A stretch of DNA of 64,000 nt from Celeribacter neptunius (GCF_900113955.1 NZ_FORH01000001.1:612395-676394); one strand, 5' to 3'; counted from the stretch's first letter, positions 54,736-63,904 are shown. Notes: generated by a model from the sequence alone, not told the origin. Numbers and translations are program-made.

Positions 54736-56202
54736 ATGACCGCGCTTGCCAAGATCACCACCTCCGCCATCGAGCTTGATGCGATTGCCGGGGCCCCGGG
54801 CCGGGTGGCCGTGCTGGTCTCGCCGGATGGCAAGCTCTCGGCACCGGCGCGCCGGGTCAATCGCCTGACCAAGGGCGCGTTGCAACGGTTTCTGGACAGC
54901 GCCGCGTTCGAAAAGATGCAGGACGGCGAGGCGAAGAGTTTCGATTTTCCGACCGGTATGGAGGCCGAGGCCGTTCTGGTCCTGAAACTGGCCAATCAGG
55001 CCTCCGCCGAACTGTGCCGTAAGGCCGGTGCGGCGATCGGCGCTGCGCTCACCGAGACGGGTGCGCTGGTCCTGCCGGGCAGTCTCAAACGCGTCGAGGA
55101 ACTGGCGCTCGGGATGATGCTGAAACATTACAGTTTCATCGATCACAAGAGCTCCGAGGAAGAGCGCGTAATCCCCGAGGTGACGCTGGCCGTCAGCAAG
55201 CCCGAGGAGATCGATCTCACCGCCGTGACCGCACTGGCCGAAGGCGTGTTCTTTACCCGCGATCTGGTGACGGAGCCCTCGAATGTGCTGACCACCAGCG
55301 AGTTTGCCAAACGTCTGGTTGAGCTTGAAGAGCTCGGCGTCAAGGTCGAGGTGTTCGAAGAGGATCGCCTCGCCGAGCTGGGCATGGGGCTCCTGCTTTC
55401 GGTCGGTCAGGGCTCGGTCACGCCGACCAAGATGGTGGTGATGCAGTGGTCTGAAGGCGGCGAGGAAGCCCCCGTGGCATTGGTCGGCAAGGGCGTGGTC
55501 TTCGACACCGGTGGTATTTCGATCAAACCGGCCGCCGGCATGGAAGACATGACCATGGACATGGGCGGCGCCGGCGTGGTCTCCGGCGTGATGAAATCCC
55601 TGGCGCTGCGCAAGGCGCCGGTCAATGTCGTGGGCCTCGTCGGTCTCGTTGAGAACATGCCCGACGGACAGGCGACGCGCCCGGGCGATGTCGTCAAATC
55701 GATGAAGGGCGACACGGTCGAGATCATCAACACCGATGCCGAGGGGCGGCTGGTGCTGGCCGATGTGCTCTGGTACGCGCAGGAGACCTTCGCGCCCCGG
55801 GCCATGGTCAACCTTGCCACCCTCACCGGTGCGATCATCATCGGGTTGGGCCATGAGAATGCCGGGGTCTTTTCCAATGACGATACCTTCTGCCACACCT
55901 TCCTGAAAGCCGCCGAGGCCGAGGGCGAGGGCGCCTGGCGCATGCCGATGGGCAAGGCCTATGACGATCAGCTCAAATCCGATGTCGCGGATATGAAAAA
56001 CGTCGGCGGCCGTCCGGCGGGCTCGATCACGGCGGCGCAATTCCTCAAGCGGTTCGTCAAGGACGAGACGCCGTGGATCCATCTCGATATCGCCGGTGTG
56101 GCCTCGGTCAAAACGCCGACGGTACTTGCCCCCAAGGGCGCGACCGGCTGGGGCGTCCTGGCGCTCAACCGGATGATCGACGAGATGAACAAGAAGGACT
56201 AA
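54736..56202 (+). CDS. pepA: leucyl aminopeptidase PepA (M17)
   Basis: Zn/Mn-dependent aminopeptidase, cytosolic, hexameric. 488 residues. The M17 signature NTDAEGRLVLADVL (near residue 332) and the metal-binding VGKGVVFDTGGISIKPAAGM are intact. The N-terminal macro-like domain is less conserved. Located divergent from lptF and upstream of holC, as in gammaproteobacteria. Confidence 0.96.
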   Translation: MTALAKITTSAIELDAIAGAPGRVAVLVSPDGKLSAPARRVNRLTKGALQRFLDSAAFEKMQDGEAKSFDFPTGMEAEAVLVLKLANQASAELCRKAGAAIGAALTETGALVLPGSLKRVEELALGMMLKHYSFIDHKSSEEERVIPEVTLAVSKPEEIDLTAVTALAEGVFFTRDLVTEPSNVLTTSEFAKRLVELEELGVKVEVFEEDRLAELGMGLLLSVGQGSVTPTKMVVMQWSEGGEEAPVALVGKGVVFDTGGISIKPAAGMEDMTMDMGGAGVVSGVMKSLALRKAPVNVVGLVGLVENMPDGQATRPGDVVKSMKGDTVEIINTDAEGRLVLADVLWYAQETFAPRAMVNLATLTGAIIIGLGHENAGVFSNDDTFCHTFLKAAEAEGEGAWRMPMGKAYDDQLKSDVADMKNVGGRPAGSITAAQFLKRFVKDETPWIHLDIAGVASVKTPTVLAPKGATGWGVLALNRMIDEMNKKD

Positions 56203-56208
56203 GGCCCG

Positions 56209-56667
56209 ATGGGCGCCGTCTATTTCTATCACCTGACCCGGGCGCCTCTGGCGGAAACACTGGGCACGCTGGCGGAGAAATCGCTCTCCGCCGGTTGGCG
56301 TGTCGAAGTGCGCGGGCGTTCGGACGAGATGCTCCGCGCGCTCGATCAGGCGCTCTGGCTGCGCGAGGGGTTCCTGCCGCATGGCATGGCCGGCGGGCCG
56401 CATGATGCGGATCAGCCGATCCTGATGACCGCTGGTGTGGGCGGCAACGCCGCGTCCTGCATCATGTCGGTCGGCGGCGCCGAGCTGACCGTGGCGGAGA
56501 TCCAGGCCGCGGATCGTGCCTGTATCCTGTTCGACGGCTATGACGAGGCGGCGGTGCAGCACGCCCGCGTGCAATGGAAAAGCCTGACGGACGGCGGCGC
56601 AGAGGCGCAATACTGGTCCGAGGAAAGCGGCCGCTGGGAGAAGAAGGCAGAAAGCAAGAAAGGATAG
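56209..56667 (+). CDS. holC: DNA polymerase III chi subunit HolC
   Basis: Chi links the clamp loader to SSB. 152 residues. Begins GAVYFYHLTRAPLAETLGTL and has the family patterns LWLREGFLPHGMAGGPHDADQP (divided here) and ILFDGYDEAAVQHAR. Starts 7 bp after the pepA stop, so co-transcribed. Confidence 0.92.
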   Translation: MGAVYFYHLTRAPLAETLGTLAEKSLSAGWRVEVRGRSDEMLRALDQALWLREGFLPHGMAGGPHDADQPILMTAGVGGNAASCIMSVGGAELTVAEIQAADRACILFDGYDEAAVQHARVQWKSLTDGGAEAQYWSEESGRWEKKAESKKG

Positions 56668-56671
56668 ACGC

Positions 56672-57307
56672 ATGAGCTGGGCCGAGATCGTGACATTTGC
56701 CCTTGTGGCCGCGCTTCTGGTGATGTCGCCGGGGCCCAATGGCGTGTTGATCGCCAAGACCGTGCCGACATCGGGCCGGGCGGCGGGCTTTGCCAATGTC
56801 GCGGGGTTTGTCACGGCGTTCTACCTGCACGGGGCGCTGTCGATCCTCGGGCTCTCGGTGATCCTGGTGCAATCGGCGCTGGCCTTCACCGTGGTGAAAC
56901 TCTTGGGCGCAGCATACCTGTTCTGGATCGGGGTGAAAGCGCTCAAGGCGGCCTGGCAGGGTGGGGGCCGCGCGCAGGAGGTTGCCCCCGCCCGGCGCGA
57001 GCGGACACTGCGCCGCGCCTATGTCGAAGGGCTTCTGACCAATGCGCTCAACCCGAAGGTCTCGATGTTCTACCTTGCGGCGTTTCCGCAATTCATCGCC
57101 CCCGGTGAAACCCCGGTTCTGGCGTCTTTCACACTGGTGGTGATCCATTCGCTGATCAACGCGCTGTGGTTCGGGGCAATGGTGATGTTGTTTGACCGGC
57201 TGGCGAAGCGGCTCAGCGGTGGCGGATTTCAGCGCTGGCTCAAAGGCGTCACCGGGGTGATCTTCGTGGGCTTTGCCGCCAGATTGGCAAGCCTGCGGGC
57301 GGTATAA
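56672..57307 (+). CDS. LysE/RhtB-family exporter (second copy)
   Basis: 211 residues, about six hydrophobic helices. VMSPGPNGVLIAKTV at the N-terminus and GLLTNALNPKVSMFYLAAFPQF in the middle define the family. Only 4 bp after holC, so it belongs to the pepA-holC unit. Distinct from the other LysE-type gene at 35559-36212; substrate unknown. Confidence 0.88.
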   Translation: MSWAEIVTFALVAALLVMSPGPNGVLIAKTVPTSGRAAGFANVAGFVTAFYLHGALSILGLSVILVQSALAFTVVKLLGAAYLFWIGVKALKAAWQGGGRAQEVAPARRERTLRRAYVEGLLTNALNPKVSMFYLAAFPQFIAPGETPVLASFTLVVIHSLINALWFGAMVMLFDRLAKRLSGGGFQRWLKGVTGVIFVGFAARLASLRAV

Positions 57308-57355
57308 CGCCGCCTCGCGCTCCCAGGCCGAGGTCCGGGTTGCTCTAGCGCGGCT

Positions 57356-57934
57356 TCACCGTGTCAGCACCAGCTTGTTCTGTTTGATCTCGATGCTCTT
57401 GTAGCGTTGCAGGTAGTCCATGCCCAGAAGCGAGCCGAACAGTTCGCCATCGGTGACATAGGCGCGCACGCCCGTGTCGGTGACGCCTTCGAGCGTCAGC
57501 GCCTTGATCCTGACCGGCGCGGTGCGCACCGTGCCATTGGCGGTCTGGGCGCGGCCCGTGTAGGCGAGATTGTCGATGTCGATGCCGGCCCGTTCGGCGT
57601 CACTCAGGGACAGCACGACATTCGAGGCGCCGGTGTCGACGAGAAATTCCACCGGCACGCCATTCAGATCGGCCGTGACCGAGAAATGCCCGGAGTGATC
57701 GCGATCGACGGTGATCACGCCATTGCCATCGCTGATCTGCGCCGGGGCCAGACGCGGCTTTACATCCTGCCAAAGCCCCACGGCGGCCAGCGCGCCGATG
57801 AAGATCAGCAGCCACAAGACCGCATGGCGCAGCATCTGCCCCATGCGGTTGCGATTGGCGATGACGTAGTAAAAGCCAATCACGCCCAGAAGCAGCGAGA
57901 GATAGAGAATGCGGCCTGTGTCCATTTGATCCAT
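57356..57934 (-). CDS. membrane-anchored retropepsin-like aspartic protease (clan AA)
   Basis: 192 residues from ATG 57934 (or ATG 57925). Two hydrophobic segments near residues 9-26 and 37-57 anchor it. A single aspartic-protease domain follows, with the catalytic motif VEFLVDTGASNVVLS near residue 114 and a second strand ELFGSLLGMDYLQRYKSIE. The organisation matches the bacterial TIGR02281-type family, which must dimerise to be active. Substrates unknown; the protease domain probably faces the periplasm. Confidence 0.87.
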   Translation of the reverse strand: MDQMDTGRILYLSLLLGVIGFYYVIANRNRMGQMLRHAVLWLLIFIGALAAVGLWQDVKPRLAPAQISDGNGVITVDRDHSGHFSVTADLNGVPVEFLVDTGASNVVLSLSDAERAGIDIDNLAYTGRAQTANGTVRTAPVRIKALTLEGVTDTGVRAYVTDGELFGSLLGMDYLQRYKSIEIKQNKLVLTR

Positions 57935-58043
57935 GGGTCTTAGATAGGCATGAAAAATTGTTTTGTCAGCGCGGCAATCTGTTCCTGACGCAAATGTCAG
58001 CAAGAAAGATCGGGGAAAGATCGGGGCAGGGATCAGGCGCGGA

Positions 58044-58667
58044 TCAGGCGAAGAACAGCGCCTTGATACCATCGGCGACGAATTGCACCGAGAGCGCCGC
58101 CAGAAGCATGCCCATGAGACGCGTCACCACATTGATGCCGGTGGCGCCCAAAAGCCGTTCCATCGGCGTGCTCATCACGAAGAAGAACAGCACCACCAGC
58201 AGCACGGCAATCAACACCCCGAGCATCATGAAGACACCGGCGACGCCAGGGGCCTGATCGATCAGGAGGATCATCGAGGTGATCGCCCCGGGACCTGCCA
58301 GAAGCGGCGTGGCCAGCGGAAAGACCGACGGGTCCTCGACCGGCTGATGTTCCGGGTGCTGGGCATGTTCCTCGCGCCGCTTGCTGCGTTTCTCGAACAG
58401 CATCTCGAGCGCGGTCAGGAACAGCAACAAGCCCCCGGCGATGCGGAAAGCCGGCATGGAAATGCCCACGAATGTCAGCACGTGATCGCCAAAGAGGCCG
58501 AACAACGTCAGGATGGCAAAGGCGATGAGCACGGCGCGCAGGCCGACGGCGCGGCGATGTTTCGCGCTCGCCCCCTGGGTCAGGGCCACGAACAGCGGCG
58601 CCAGCCCGATCGGGTCGATGATGACGAAAAGCGTCATGAAAGCGGTGATCAGCACTTGCGGGTCCAT
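58044..58667 (-). CDS. MarC-family integral membrane protein
   Basis: 207 residues, six hydrophobic helices. [20 protein letters not shown] and the conserved [15 protein letters not shown] are diagnostic for MarC/UPF0056. A charged, His-rich loop ([20 protein letters not shown]) lies in the middle. Function unknown; the family was named from the mar locus but does not confer resistance. Lies 26 bp after the ABC-F gene on the same strand. Confidence 0.9.
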   Translation of the reverse strand: MDPQVLITAFMTLFVIIDPIGLAPLFVALTQGASAKHRRAVGLRAVLIAFAILTLFGLFGDHVLTFVGISMPAFRIAGGLLLFLTALEMLFEKRSKRREEHAQHPEHQPVEDPSVFPLATPLLAGPGAITSMILLIDQAPGVAGVFMMLGVLIAVLLVVLFFFVMSTPMERLLGATGINVVTRLMGMLLAALSVQFVADGIKALFFA

Positions 58668-58693
58668 GCGGGTCTCCTGCGGTCAGCCCGGGT

Positions 58694-60547
58694 TCAGGCC
58701 TGGGCCTGTTCGAGTTTCTCGAGTGCGGTCATCCACAGCGCCTCGGCGCGGTCGATGGCTTCCGAGACCTCGGCATATTTCTTTTGCCAGACCACGGCGG
58801 CTTCCTTGTCCTCGTAAAGCTCGGGGTTGGCGAGCTTGACCTGAAGCTTCTCGCTCATCTCGGTGAGCTTGCCGACGCGTTCTTCGCATTTGCGCACCTC
58901 GCCCCGCAGCGCAAGGATCTCGTCGCGGCTGGCTTTCTTGGGCTTTGCGGCGGCTTTCGCGGTCTTCTTCTCCGGTTTCGGCTTCTCGTCGCCTTGCAGC
59001 AACAGCTTGCGATAGGCGTCGAGATCCTCCTCATAGGGCGCGACCCGGCCATCCTTGACGAGCCACAGCCGGTCGGCCACGAGGCTCAACAGGTGCATGT
59101 CGTGCGAGACCAGAACCACGGCGCCGGTATAGGCGGTGAGCGCCTCGACCAGCGCCTCGCGGCTCTCGATGTCGAGGTGGTTGGTCGGTTCGTCGAGGAT
59201 CAGGAGATGCGGCGCATCGAGGGTTGCGAGCAACAGCGACAGCCGGGCTTTCTGACCGCCGGAGAGCCGTCCGACCTCGGTGTCCGCCTGATCGGCCCCA
59301 AGGCCGAAGCTCGCCAGCTTGGCGCGGAGTTTCGGCGGCAGCATGCCGGGCAGGGCGCTTTGCAGGTGCTGCAAGGGCGTCTCGTTCAGATGCAGCTCAT
59401 CGACCTGGTGCTGGGCGAAAAAGCCGATGCGCAGCTTGTTGTGGCGGGTGATCCGCCCGCCCATCGGCTCGAGCCGGTTCGACAGGAGCTTGGAGAGCGT
59501 CGATTTGCCCTCGCCGTTGCGGCCCAGGAGTGCGATGCGGTCGTCCTGATCGATGCGCAGGTCGAGCCGTTGCAGGATCGCCTTGCCGTCATAGCCGACC
59601 GAGGCGCCTTCCATATTGATGATCGGCGGCGACAGTTCCTCGGGCTCCGGGAAGGTGAAGACCACGCGCGCGGCATCCTCGGGCGCGGTGATCGTCTCCA
59701 TCTTCTCGAGCATCTTGACCCGGGATTGCGCCTGTTTTGCCTTGGAGGCCTTGGCCTTGAACCGGTCGACGAAGCTTTGAAGATGCGCGCGGTGCAGCTC
59801 CTGCTTTTTCGCCGCCGCGGCCTGAACCGCCCGTTTGGCGGCGCGGGTCCTGGCGAACTCGTCATAGCCGCCCGAGTAGAGCGTCAGTTTCTTGCTCTCG
59901 AGATGCAGGATCGCCCCCACGGCGCGATTGAGCAGCGCCCGGTCGTGCGAGATCAGCAGCACCGTGTGCGGGTATTTCGCGAGATAGGTCTCGAGCCACA
60001 AGGCGCCTTCGAGATCGAGATAGTTGGTCGGCTCATCCAAGAGCAGGAAATCCGGCTGCGAGAACAGCACGCCGGCCAGAGCCACGCGCATCCGCCAGCC
60101 GCCCGAGAAGGCCGAACAGGGCATCAAGATCTCGGCGTCGTTGAAGCCGAGCCCCTTGAGAATGGACGACGCCCGCCCCTCGGCCGACCAGGCGTCGATA
60201 TCCGCGAGACGGGTCTGAATTTCGGCGATCCGGTGCGGGTCGGTGGCGTGTTCGGATTCGGCCATCAGCGCGGCGCGTTCCTTGTCTTCGGCCAGAACCG
60301 TGTCGAGAAGCGAGACCTCGTTGCCGGGAACTTCCTGGGCCACACCGCCGATGCGGGCGCGTTTCGGGATCTCGATCGCGCCGGTCTCGAGCACCAATTC
60401 GCCTTTGATGATGCGAAACAGCGTGGTCTTGCCCGCGCCATTGCGGCCCACGATGCCGACCTTGTGGCCGGTGGGAATGGTGACGGAGGCATTCTCGATC
60501 AGAGTGCGGCCATCGACGGAATAGGTGATATCGTGGATCTTAAGCAT
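58694..60547 (-). CDS. ABC-F family ATPase (YheS-like)
   Basis: Soluble twin-ABC protein, expected to act on the ribosome. ATG 60547 ([20 protein letters not shown]) fits the family although no Shine-Dalgarno box is seen; a GTG at 60586 adds 13 residues. 617 residues. Walker [10 protein letters not shown] and GRNGEGKST, signatures [11 protein letters not shown] and [19 protein letters not shown] and DEPTNHLD. The interdomain linker (residues about 240-310) is Lys/Ala/Gln-rich. The C-terminal Lys/Ala hinge and coiled coil differ from Uup. Not a resistance gene by any visible signature. Confidence 0.92.
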   Translation of the reverse strand: MLKIHDITYSVDGRTLIENASVTIPTGHKVGIVGRNGAGKTTLFRIIKGELVLETGAIEIPKRARIGGVAQEVPGNEVSLLDTVLAEDKERAALMAESEHATDPHRIAEIQTRLADIDAWSAEGRASSILKGLGFNDAEILMPCSAFSGGWRMRVALAGVLFSQPDFLLLDEPTNYLDLEGALWLETYLAKYPHTVLLISHDRALLNRAVGAILHLESKKLTLYSGGYDEFARTRAAKRAVQAAAAKKQELHRAHLQSFVDRFKAKASKAKQAQSRVKMLEKMETITAPEDAARVVFTFPEPEELSPPIINMEGASVGYDGKAILQRLDLRIDQDDRIALLGRNGEGKSTLSKLLSNRLEPMGGRITRHNKLRIGFFAQHQVDELHLNETPLQHLQSALPGMLPPKLRAKLASFGLGADQADTEVGRLSGGQKARLSLLLATLDAPHLLILDEPTNHLDIESREALVEALTAYTGAVVLVSHDMHLLSLVADRLWLVKDGRVAPYEEDLDAYRKLLLQGDEKPKPEKKTAKAAAKPKKASRDEILALRGEVRKCEERVGKLTEMSEKLQVKLANPELYEDKEAAVVWQKKYAEVSEAIDRAEALWMTALEKLEQAQA

Positions 60548-60688
60548 GGGGGTGACTTGCCTGAGCTTTCGGGCAAGGTCAATCACGGCTTTTCAAACCG
60601 CTTTCCCCATGTTATCCGGCGCGCAATCTTCGGGTGTGGTTCCGTCCCGCCCGTTTTCGCTCACATTTTGACCCAAGAGGCACATCCC

Positions 60689-61111
60689 ATGGCGATCCAG
60701 CGTACCTTCTCCATCATCAAACCCGATGCCACCAAGCGCAACCTGACCGGCAAGATCGTTGCCAAATTCGAAGAGGCCGGCCTGCGCGTCGTAGCAAGCA
60801 AGCGCATCCAGATGACCCTGGCGCAGGCTCAGGCCTTCTACGGTGTGCACAAAGACCGTCCGTTCTTTGGCGAACTCTGTGAATTCATGATCTCCGAGCC
60901 GGTCGTCGTGCAGGTGCTCGAAGGCGAAGACGCCATCGCGAAAAACCGCGAAGTCATGGGCGCCACCAACCCGGCCGACGCTGCCGAAGGCACCATCCGC
61001 AAAGAGTTCGCGCTCTCCGTCGGTGAAAACTCCGTGCACGGCTCCGACGCCCCGGAAACCGCCGCTCAGGAAATCGCCTTCTTCTTCTCCGGCATCGAGC
61101 TGGTCGGCTAA
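60689..61111 (+). CDS. ndk: nucleoside diphosphate kinase
   Basis: Equalises NTP pools. ATG 60689 behind AAGAGG; 140 residues, standard. [19 protein letters not shown] start, and the catalytic His in the motif [14 protein letters not shown] (near residue 117). Single gene with its own terminator, divergent from the ABC-F gene over about 140 bp. Confidence 0.97.
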   Translation: MAIQRTFSIIKPDATKRNLTGKIVAKFEEAGLRVVASKRIQMTLAQAQAFYGVHKDRPFFGELCEFMISEPVVVQVLEGEDAIAKNREVMGATNPADAAEGTIRKEFALSVGENSVHGSDAPETAAQEIAFFFSGIELVG

Positions 61112-61136
61112 GCCTTTTTAGGTTTAGAGAGATTTG

Positions 61137-61167
61137 AAAGGCCGCTCCTACAGGGGGCGGCCTTTTT
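61137..61167 (+). terminator. rho-independent terminator of ndk
   Basis: 12-bp stem AAAGGCCGCTCC / GGGGCGGCCTTT (one G-T pair) with loop TACAG and a run of five T. Confidence 0.93.
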
Positions 61168-61194
61168 CTATTGTCGGCGAAGGTTCGTTTTGGT

Positions 61195-61415
61195 GGGACG
61201 AAGGGACGTTTGCGATCTTGGCGCTGAGCCGTGACAAGCCTGCCCGTGGGGTGGCGTTCAAAACAATTGAGCGTTTCACTTTATGGTGCCAGATACATCC
61301 ATCATTTGAGGTCTATAGGCGGCCTGAGTGCGCCTCCCCGCAGGGACGGGCAGGCGCAGGCGCGGCGGCTTCGCCTTGTTCCGCGCCGGATGCGTGAATG
61401 CCCCCAAAGGGCTCG
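61195..61415 (+). repeat. modular intergenic repeat, copy F (long form)
   Basis: Collinear with the minus strand of 34590-34815 over more than 200 bases with scattered substitutions and small indels. The right part GGCGCAGGCGCGGCGGCTTCGCC also matches copy A at about 781-804. Frame-shifting differences between copies E and F argue against a conserved protein. It ends next to the stop of the TfoX-domain gene. Confidence 0.85.
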
Positions 61416-61429
61416 AACCGCCCCTCGCG

Positions 61430-61780
61430 CTATCTCTTCAGTCCGGTGCCGATCTCGTTGAGCGTGGCCTCGATGCCAATCGGTGCGGCGCTCTCGTCGG
61501 CGCGTGCGCCTGCGACGATCTTGTCAAATCGATCCCTGAGCGCGTCTTTCTCCTTGCCCTTGCAATCGTTCCAGGGCCGGCCTTGCAACCCCATCACCAA
61601 AGCATAATAGCCGATGAAATGCGGTCGTGATCCGGTGGCCAGAAGCCGGGCATAGGCGGCATCGGCGCCCAGCTCGCGCAAGGCGTCGGCCGAGGCAATG
61701 CCGGCGCGCGCAAAAGACGCGTCCGAGGCCGGGCCAAGGTTGCGGATCGAGGAAACGGGCGGGGGCGAGCTGTCGGTCAT
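61430..61780 (-). CDS. TfoX C-terminal-domain protein
   Basis: 116 residues. The TfoX C-terminal helix-hairpin-helix-like domain is visible (IRNLGPASDASFARAGIASA, LRELGADAAYARLL, LHFIGYYALVMGLQGRPWND in slightly different spelling). The N-terminal TfoX domain is absent, so it is not a complete competence regulator. The C-terminal 25 residues are poorly conserved. Probably a single gene. Confidence 0.85.
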   Translation of the reverse strand: MTDSSPPPVSSIRNLGPASDASFARAGIASADALRELGADAAYARLLATGSRPHFIGYYALVMGLQGRPWNDCKGKEKDALRDRFDKIVAGARADESAAPIGIEATLNEIGTGLKR

Positions 61781-61910
61781 GGGGAGCGTCAGGGACGATA
61801 ATCGGCGAGGATAGTCGGAGAGGCGAAACGAGCCCCGCGACTGTCCCGTGTTCCTCCGCTCTGGTCAAGCAATCAACTGACAGCCTGCCGACGTGATCGC
61901 GGCGCCCGGC

Positions 61911-62072
61911 TCAGAGCGCGGCCCAGTCGGTGAAAATCCGCTTCGGATCGGGATGCGGCGCGACATTGGCGACCTCGTCCATATGGGTCGGGGTGCATTG
62001 CTGCGGCAGCGGCTTTTGCTGCTGTTGCGGCGGGGCCGGTTTCGGGTTTGGATGTGGGACTTGCGGTTTCAT
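61911..62072 (-). CDS. small Pro/Gln-rich protein, 53 residues
   Basis: ATG 62072 follows a good AGGAGGG box (7-base spacing). The product begins MKPQVPHPNPKPAPPQQQQK and ends MDEVANVAPHPDPKRIFTDW plus three residues. The N-terminus is disordered-looking and the C-terminus (about 25 residues) looks like a folded or binding motif. No signal peptide. I do not recognise the family. A ribosome site of this quality before such a short ORF supports real translation. Confidence 0.55.
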   Translation of the reverse strand: MKPQVPHPNPKPAPPQQQQKPLPQQCTPTHMDEVANVAPHPDPKRIFTDWAAL

Positions 62073-62235
62073 CGCATCCCTCCTGTCACTGATCAAATGG
62101 AACGCATGGGCCAAGTCTCGCACAGCCAGCTTTCCATTTTGTCAACGAGGCCGCCGAAGGGCGGTATGGGAGGCGGAGAGAGACCGGGCCGGAGCGTCAA
62201 GGCCGCGCCCCGATCTCTTGAGCGGGAGAGACCGC

Positions 62236-63072
62236 TTACCGCGGCTTCACCACGGTATCGAGCGCATGCAGGGTCGCCAGCAGCGGCGCCAGATCTTCGA
62301 TCCTGAGCATGTTCGGCCCATCAGACGGCGCGTTGTCCGGGTCTTCATGGGTCTCGATGAACAGCCCGGCCACGCCGACCGCGACGGCGGCGCGGGCCAG
62401 AACCGGCACCATGGTCCGGTCACCGCCCGTGGATGTGCCTTGCCCGCCCGGTTGTTGCACCGAATGGGTGGCGTCCATGATCACCGGATAGCCGGTCTCG
62501 GCCATGCGCGGCAGGCCGCGGAAATCGCTCACCAGCGTGTTATAGCCGAAAGAGGTGCCCCGTTCGCAGAGCATGATCTTGTCATTGCCGGTGGAGGCGA
62601 GTTTCGCCGCGACATTGTCCATGTCCCACGGGGCCAGAAACTGGCCTTTCTTGACGTTGATCGCGCGGCCGGTCTCGCCGGCGGCCAGCAAAAGATCGGT
62701 CTGGCGGCAGAGAAAGGCCGGGATCTGCAACACATCCACCGCCTCGGCCGCCATGGCGCAATGGGCGGGTTCATGCACGTCGGTGATCACCGGGCAGCCG
62801 AATTCCTCGCGGATCTTCGACAGGATGGTCAGGCCCTTCTCGGCACCAAGCCCGCGCTTGCCCGAGAGCGAACTGCGGTTGGCCTTGTCATAGGAGCCTT
62901 TGAAGACGAATTGCGTGCCGGTCGCGGCACAGGCCTCGGCGATTTTCTCGGCCAGCATGCGGGCGTGCTCCAGGCTCTCCAATTGGCAGGGGCCGACGAT
63001 CAGGCCGAAAGGTTTGGCGTTGGAGAAAGTCACCGGGGACTTGGCATCAATCGTGACGGTCTTGGCGGTCAT
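62236..63072 (-). CDS. kdsA: 3-deoxy-8-phosphooctulonate synthase
   Basis: Makes Kdo-8-phosphate from arabinose-5-phosphate and PEP for the LPS inner core. ATG 63072 after AAGGA; 278 residues. [38 protein letters not shown] (substrate loop), [24 protein letters not shown] and [14 protein letters not shown] are all intact. The Cys in GPCQLES is the one that binds metal in metal-dependent forms. The long upstream frame is not real. Confidence 0.97.
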   Translation of the reverse strand: MTAKTVTIDAKSPVTFSNAKPFGLIVGPCQLESLEHARMLAEKIAEACAATGTQFVFKGSYDKANRSSLSGKRGLGAEKGLTILSKIREEFGCPVITDVHEPAHCAMAAEAVDVLQIPAFLCRQTDLLLAAGETGRAINVKKGQFLAPWDMDNVAAKLASTGNDKIMLCERGTSFGYNTLVSDFRGLPRMAETGYPVIMDATHSVQQPGGQGTSTGGDRTMVPVLARAAVAVGVAGLFIETHEDPDNAPSDGPNMLRIEDLAPLLATLHALDTVVKPR

Positions 63073-63200
63073 CTCGAAATCCTTGTTCGCGAGCTGTTGC
63101 GGCGAGCTATCCCATGAAGCGGTGCCCCGAGGCAAGGGGCAGGGGGAGACTTGCGGGCGAGGGGGCGGAAGTTGGGGGGACGTTTGGGCCGCGCGCCACT

Positions 63201-63260
63201 GTGTGCCACCGTGAGTCATCGTGCGCCACCGTGCGTGACTGTGCGCCACCGCGTGGTGCC
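63201..63260. repeat. 20-bp tandem repeat, three units
   Basis: Units at 63201-63220, 63221-63240 and 63241-63260 follow the pattern GTGYGCCACCGTGMGTSAYY; the third is degenerate in its second half. There is a further 10-bp half-period (GTGCGCCACC / GTGCGTGACT). Contiguous, with no spacers, so not CRISPR. It lies about 130 bp upstream of kdsA. Confidence 0.8.
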
Positions 63261-63265
63261 CTGAT

Positions 63266-63311
63266 CGCATAGGAGGTCTGCCATCTATGCATGGTTGGCA
63301 GGACCTATGCG
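63266..63311. repeat. long imperfect inverted repeat
   Basis: CGCATAGG (63266-63273) and TGCCA (63279-63283) pair with TGGCA (63296-63300) and CCTATGCG (63304-63311); the unpaired bases between the two helices are AGGTC and GGA. Directly next to the tandem repeat. No T-run. Confidence 0.65.
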
Positions 63312-63448
63312 AAAAGCGCATGGCGGGCTTCGCGACTTGGCGCTCCTCATTTGGCGCTAACAGGCGCATATAGGGGGCAACAGGGATGATCAAAGCGCTG
63401 TGATTGAGCTTCCGATCATCCGCAAAGACCTTGGAAAGGAGCCACGTC

Positions 63449-63676
63449 ATGGCCACGTTCAACCAACATCTCGCCGCCCGCCCGTCGCTTTTCGATGGCC
63501 TCAATGCCCGGTTCAATGCGCTGCGCTCCGCTGTGCAGCATGGGCTGGCCCAGCGCGCCGAAGCCAACCGCGTTTTCGCCGAACTGGCGGTGATGACGGA
63601 TGCCGAACTCAGCGATATCGGCATTTCCCGCAACTCGATCCGCGACATCGCCCGCGAAGCCGGCCGTATGGTCTGA
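63449..63676 (+). CDS. DUF1127 small protein
   Basis: 75 residues; ATG 63449 behind AAAGGA. The DUF1127 pattern is clear in the C-terminal half ([34 protein letters not shown]), preceded by a basic helix. Small DUF1127 proteins are common in alphaproteobacteria; some are arginine-rich RNA-binding regulators linked to phosphate and sRNA turnover, but the role here is unknown. Own terminator downstream. Confidence 0.88.
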   Translation: MATFNQHLAARPSLFDGLNARFNALRSAVQHGLAQRAEANRVFAELAVMTDAELSDIGISRNSIRDIAREAGRMV

Positions 63677-63770
63677 TCGACACGATATTCGGGATCTCGG
63701 GGGGCTCTCCTCCTCCCTGTTCTCCGCGATCCTTTCCGGTGTCCTTTCTCCTCCCTCGTGGACGCCATGT

Positions 63771-63810
63771 AAAACCTCCACACGGTCACCCGTTCCGTGT
63801 GGAGGTTTTT
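63771..63810 (+). terminator. rho-independent terminator of the DUF1127 gene
   Basis: 15-bp perfect stem AAAACCTCCACACGG / CCGTGTGGAGGTTTT with a 9-base loop, ending in TTTTT. The A-run on the left allows leftward function as well. Confidence 0.93.
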
Positions 63811-63904
63811 CTTGTCAGGACTTCCGGTGGCTGGGGCATTGGCGTTTCCCCCCTTTTCCCTAGGTCGTGCCTGCTGTTATAAGATGGGCCGAAAGGGATC
63901 CTCG

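Larger units (their letters stand above)
61112..61429. other. 318-bp convergent gap between ndk and the TfoX-domain gene
   Basis: Contains the ndk terminator (61137-61167) and repeat copy F (about 61195-61415). Nothing else is seen. Confidence 0.7.
63073..63448. other. 376-bp divergent region kdsA / DUF1127 gene
   Basis: Contains a 20-bp tandem repeat, a long inverted repeat (both listed), a short direct repeat TTGGCGCT at about 63338-63358 and a GGAAAGGA ribosome site for the DUF1127 gene. It should carry both promoters. Confidence 0.6.

Noticed and set aside
58694-60547. Antibiotic-resistance ABC-F gene
   Set aside because: The interdomain linker is short and of housekeeping type, and the gene lies among core genes; no resistance-type extension is visible.
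58784-60688. Long N-terminal extension of the ndk frame
   Set aside because: The frame runs antisense through the ABC-F gene; ndk begins at ATG 60689 with a ribosome site and standard length.
63201-63260. Possible CRISPR array
   Set aside because: Units are contiguous with no spacers, and no cas genes are in the window.
63073-63789. Long upstream extension of kdsA
   Set aside because: It crosses the tandem repeats and the opposite DUF1127 gene; KdsA starts at 63072 with a good ribosome site and correct length.
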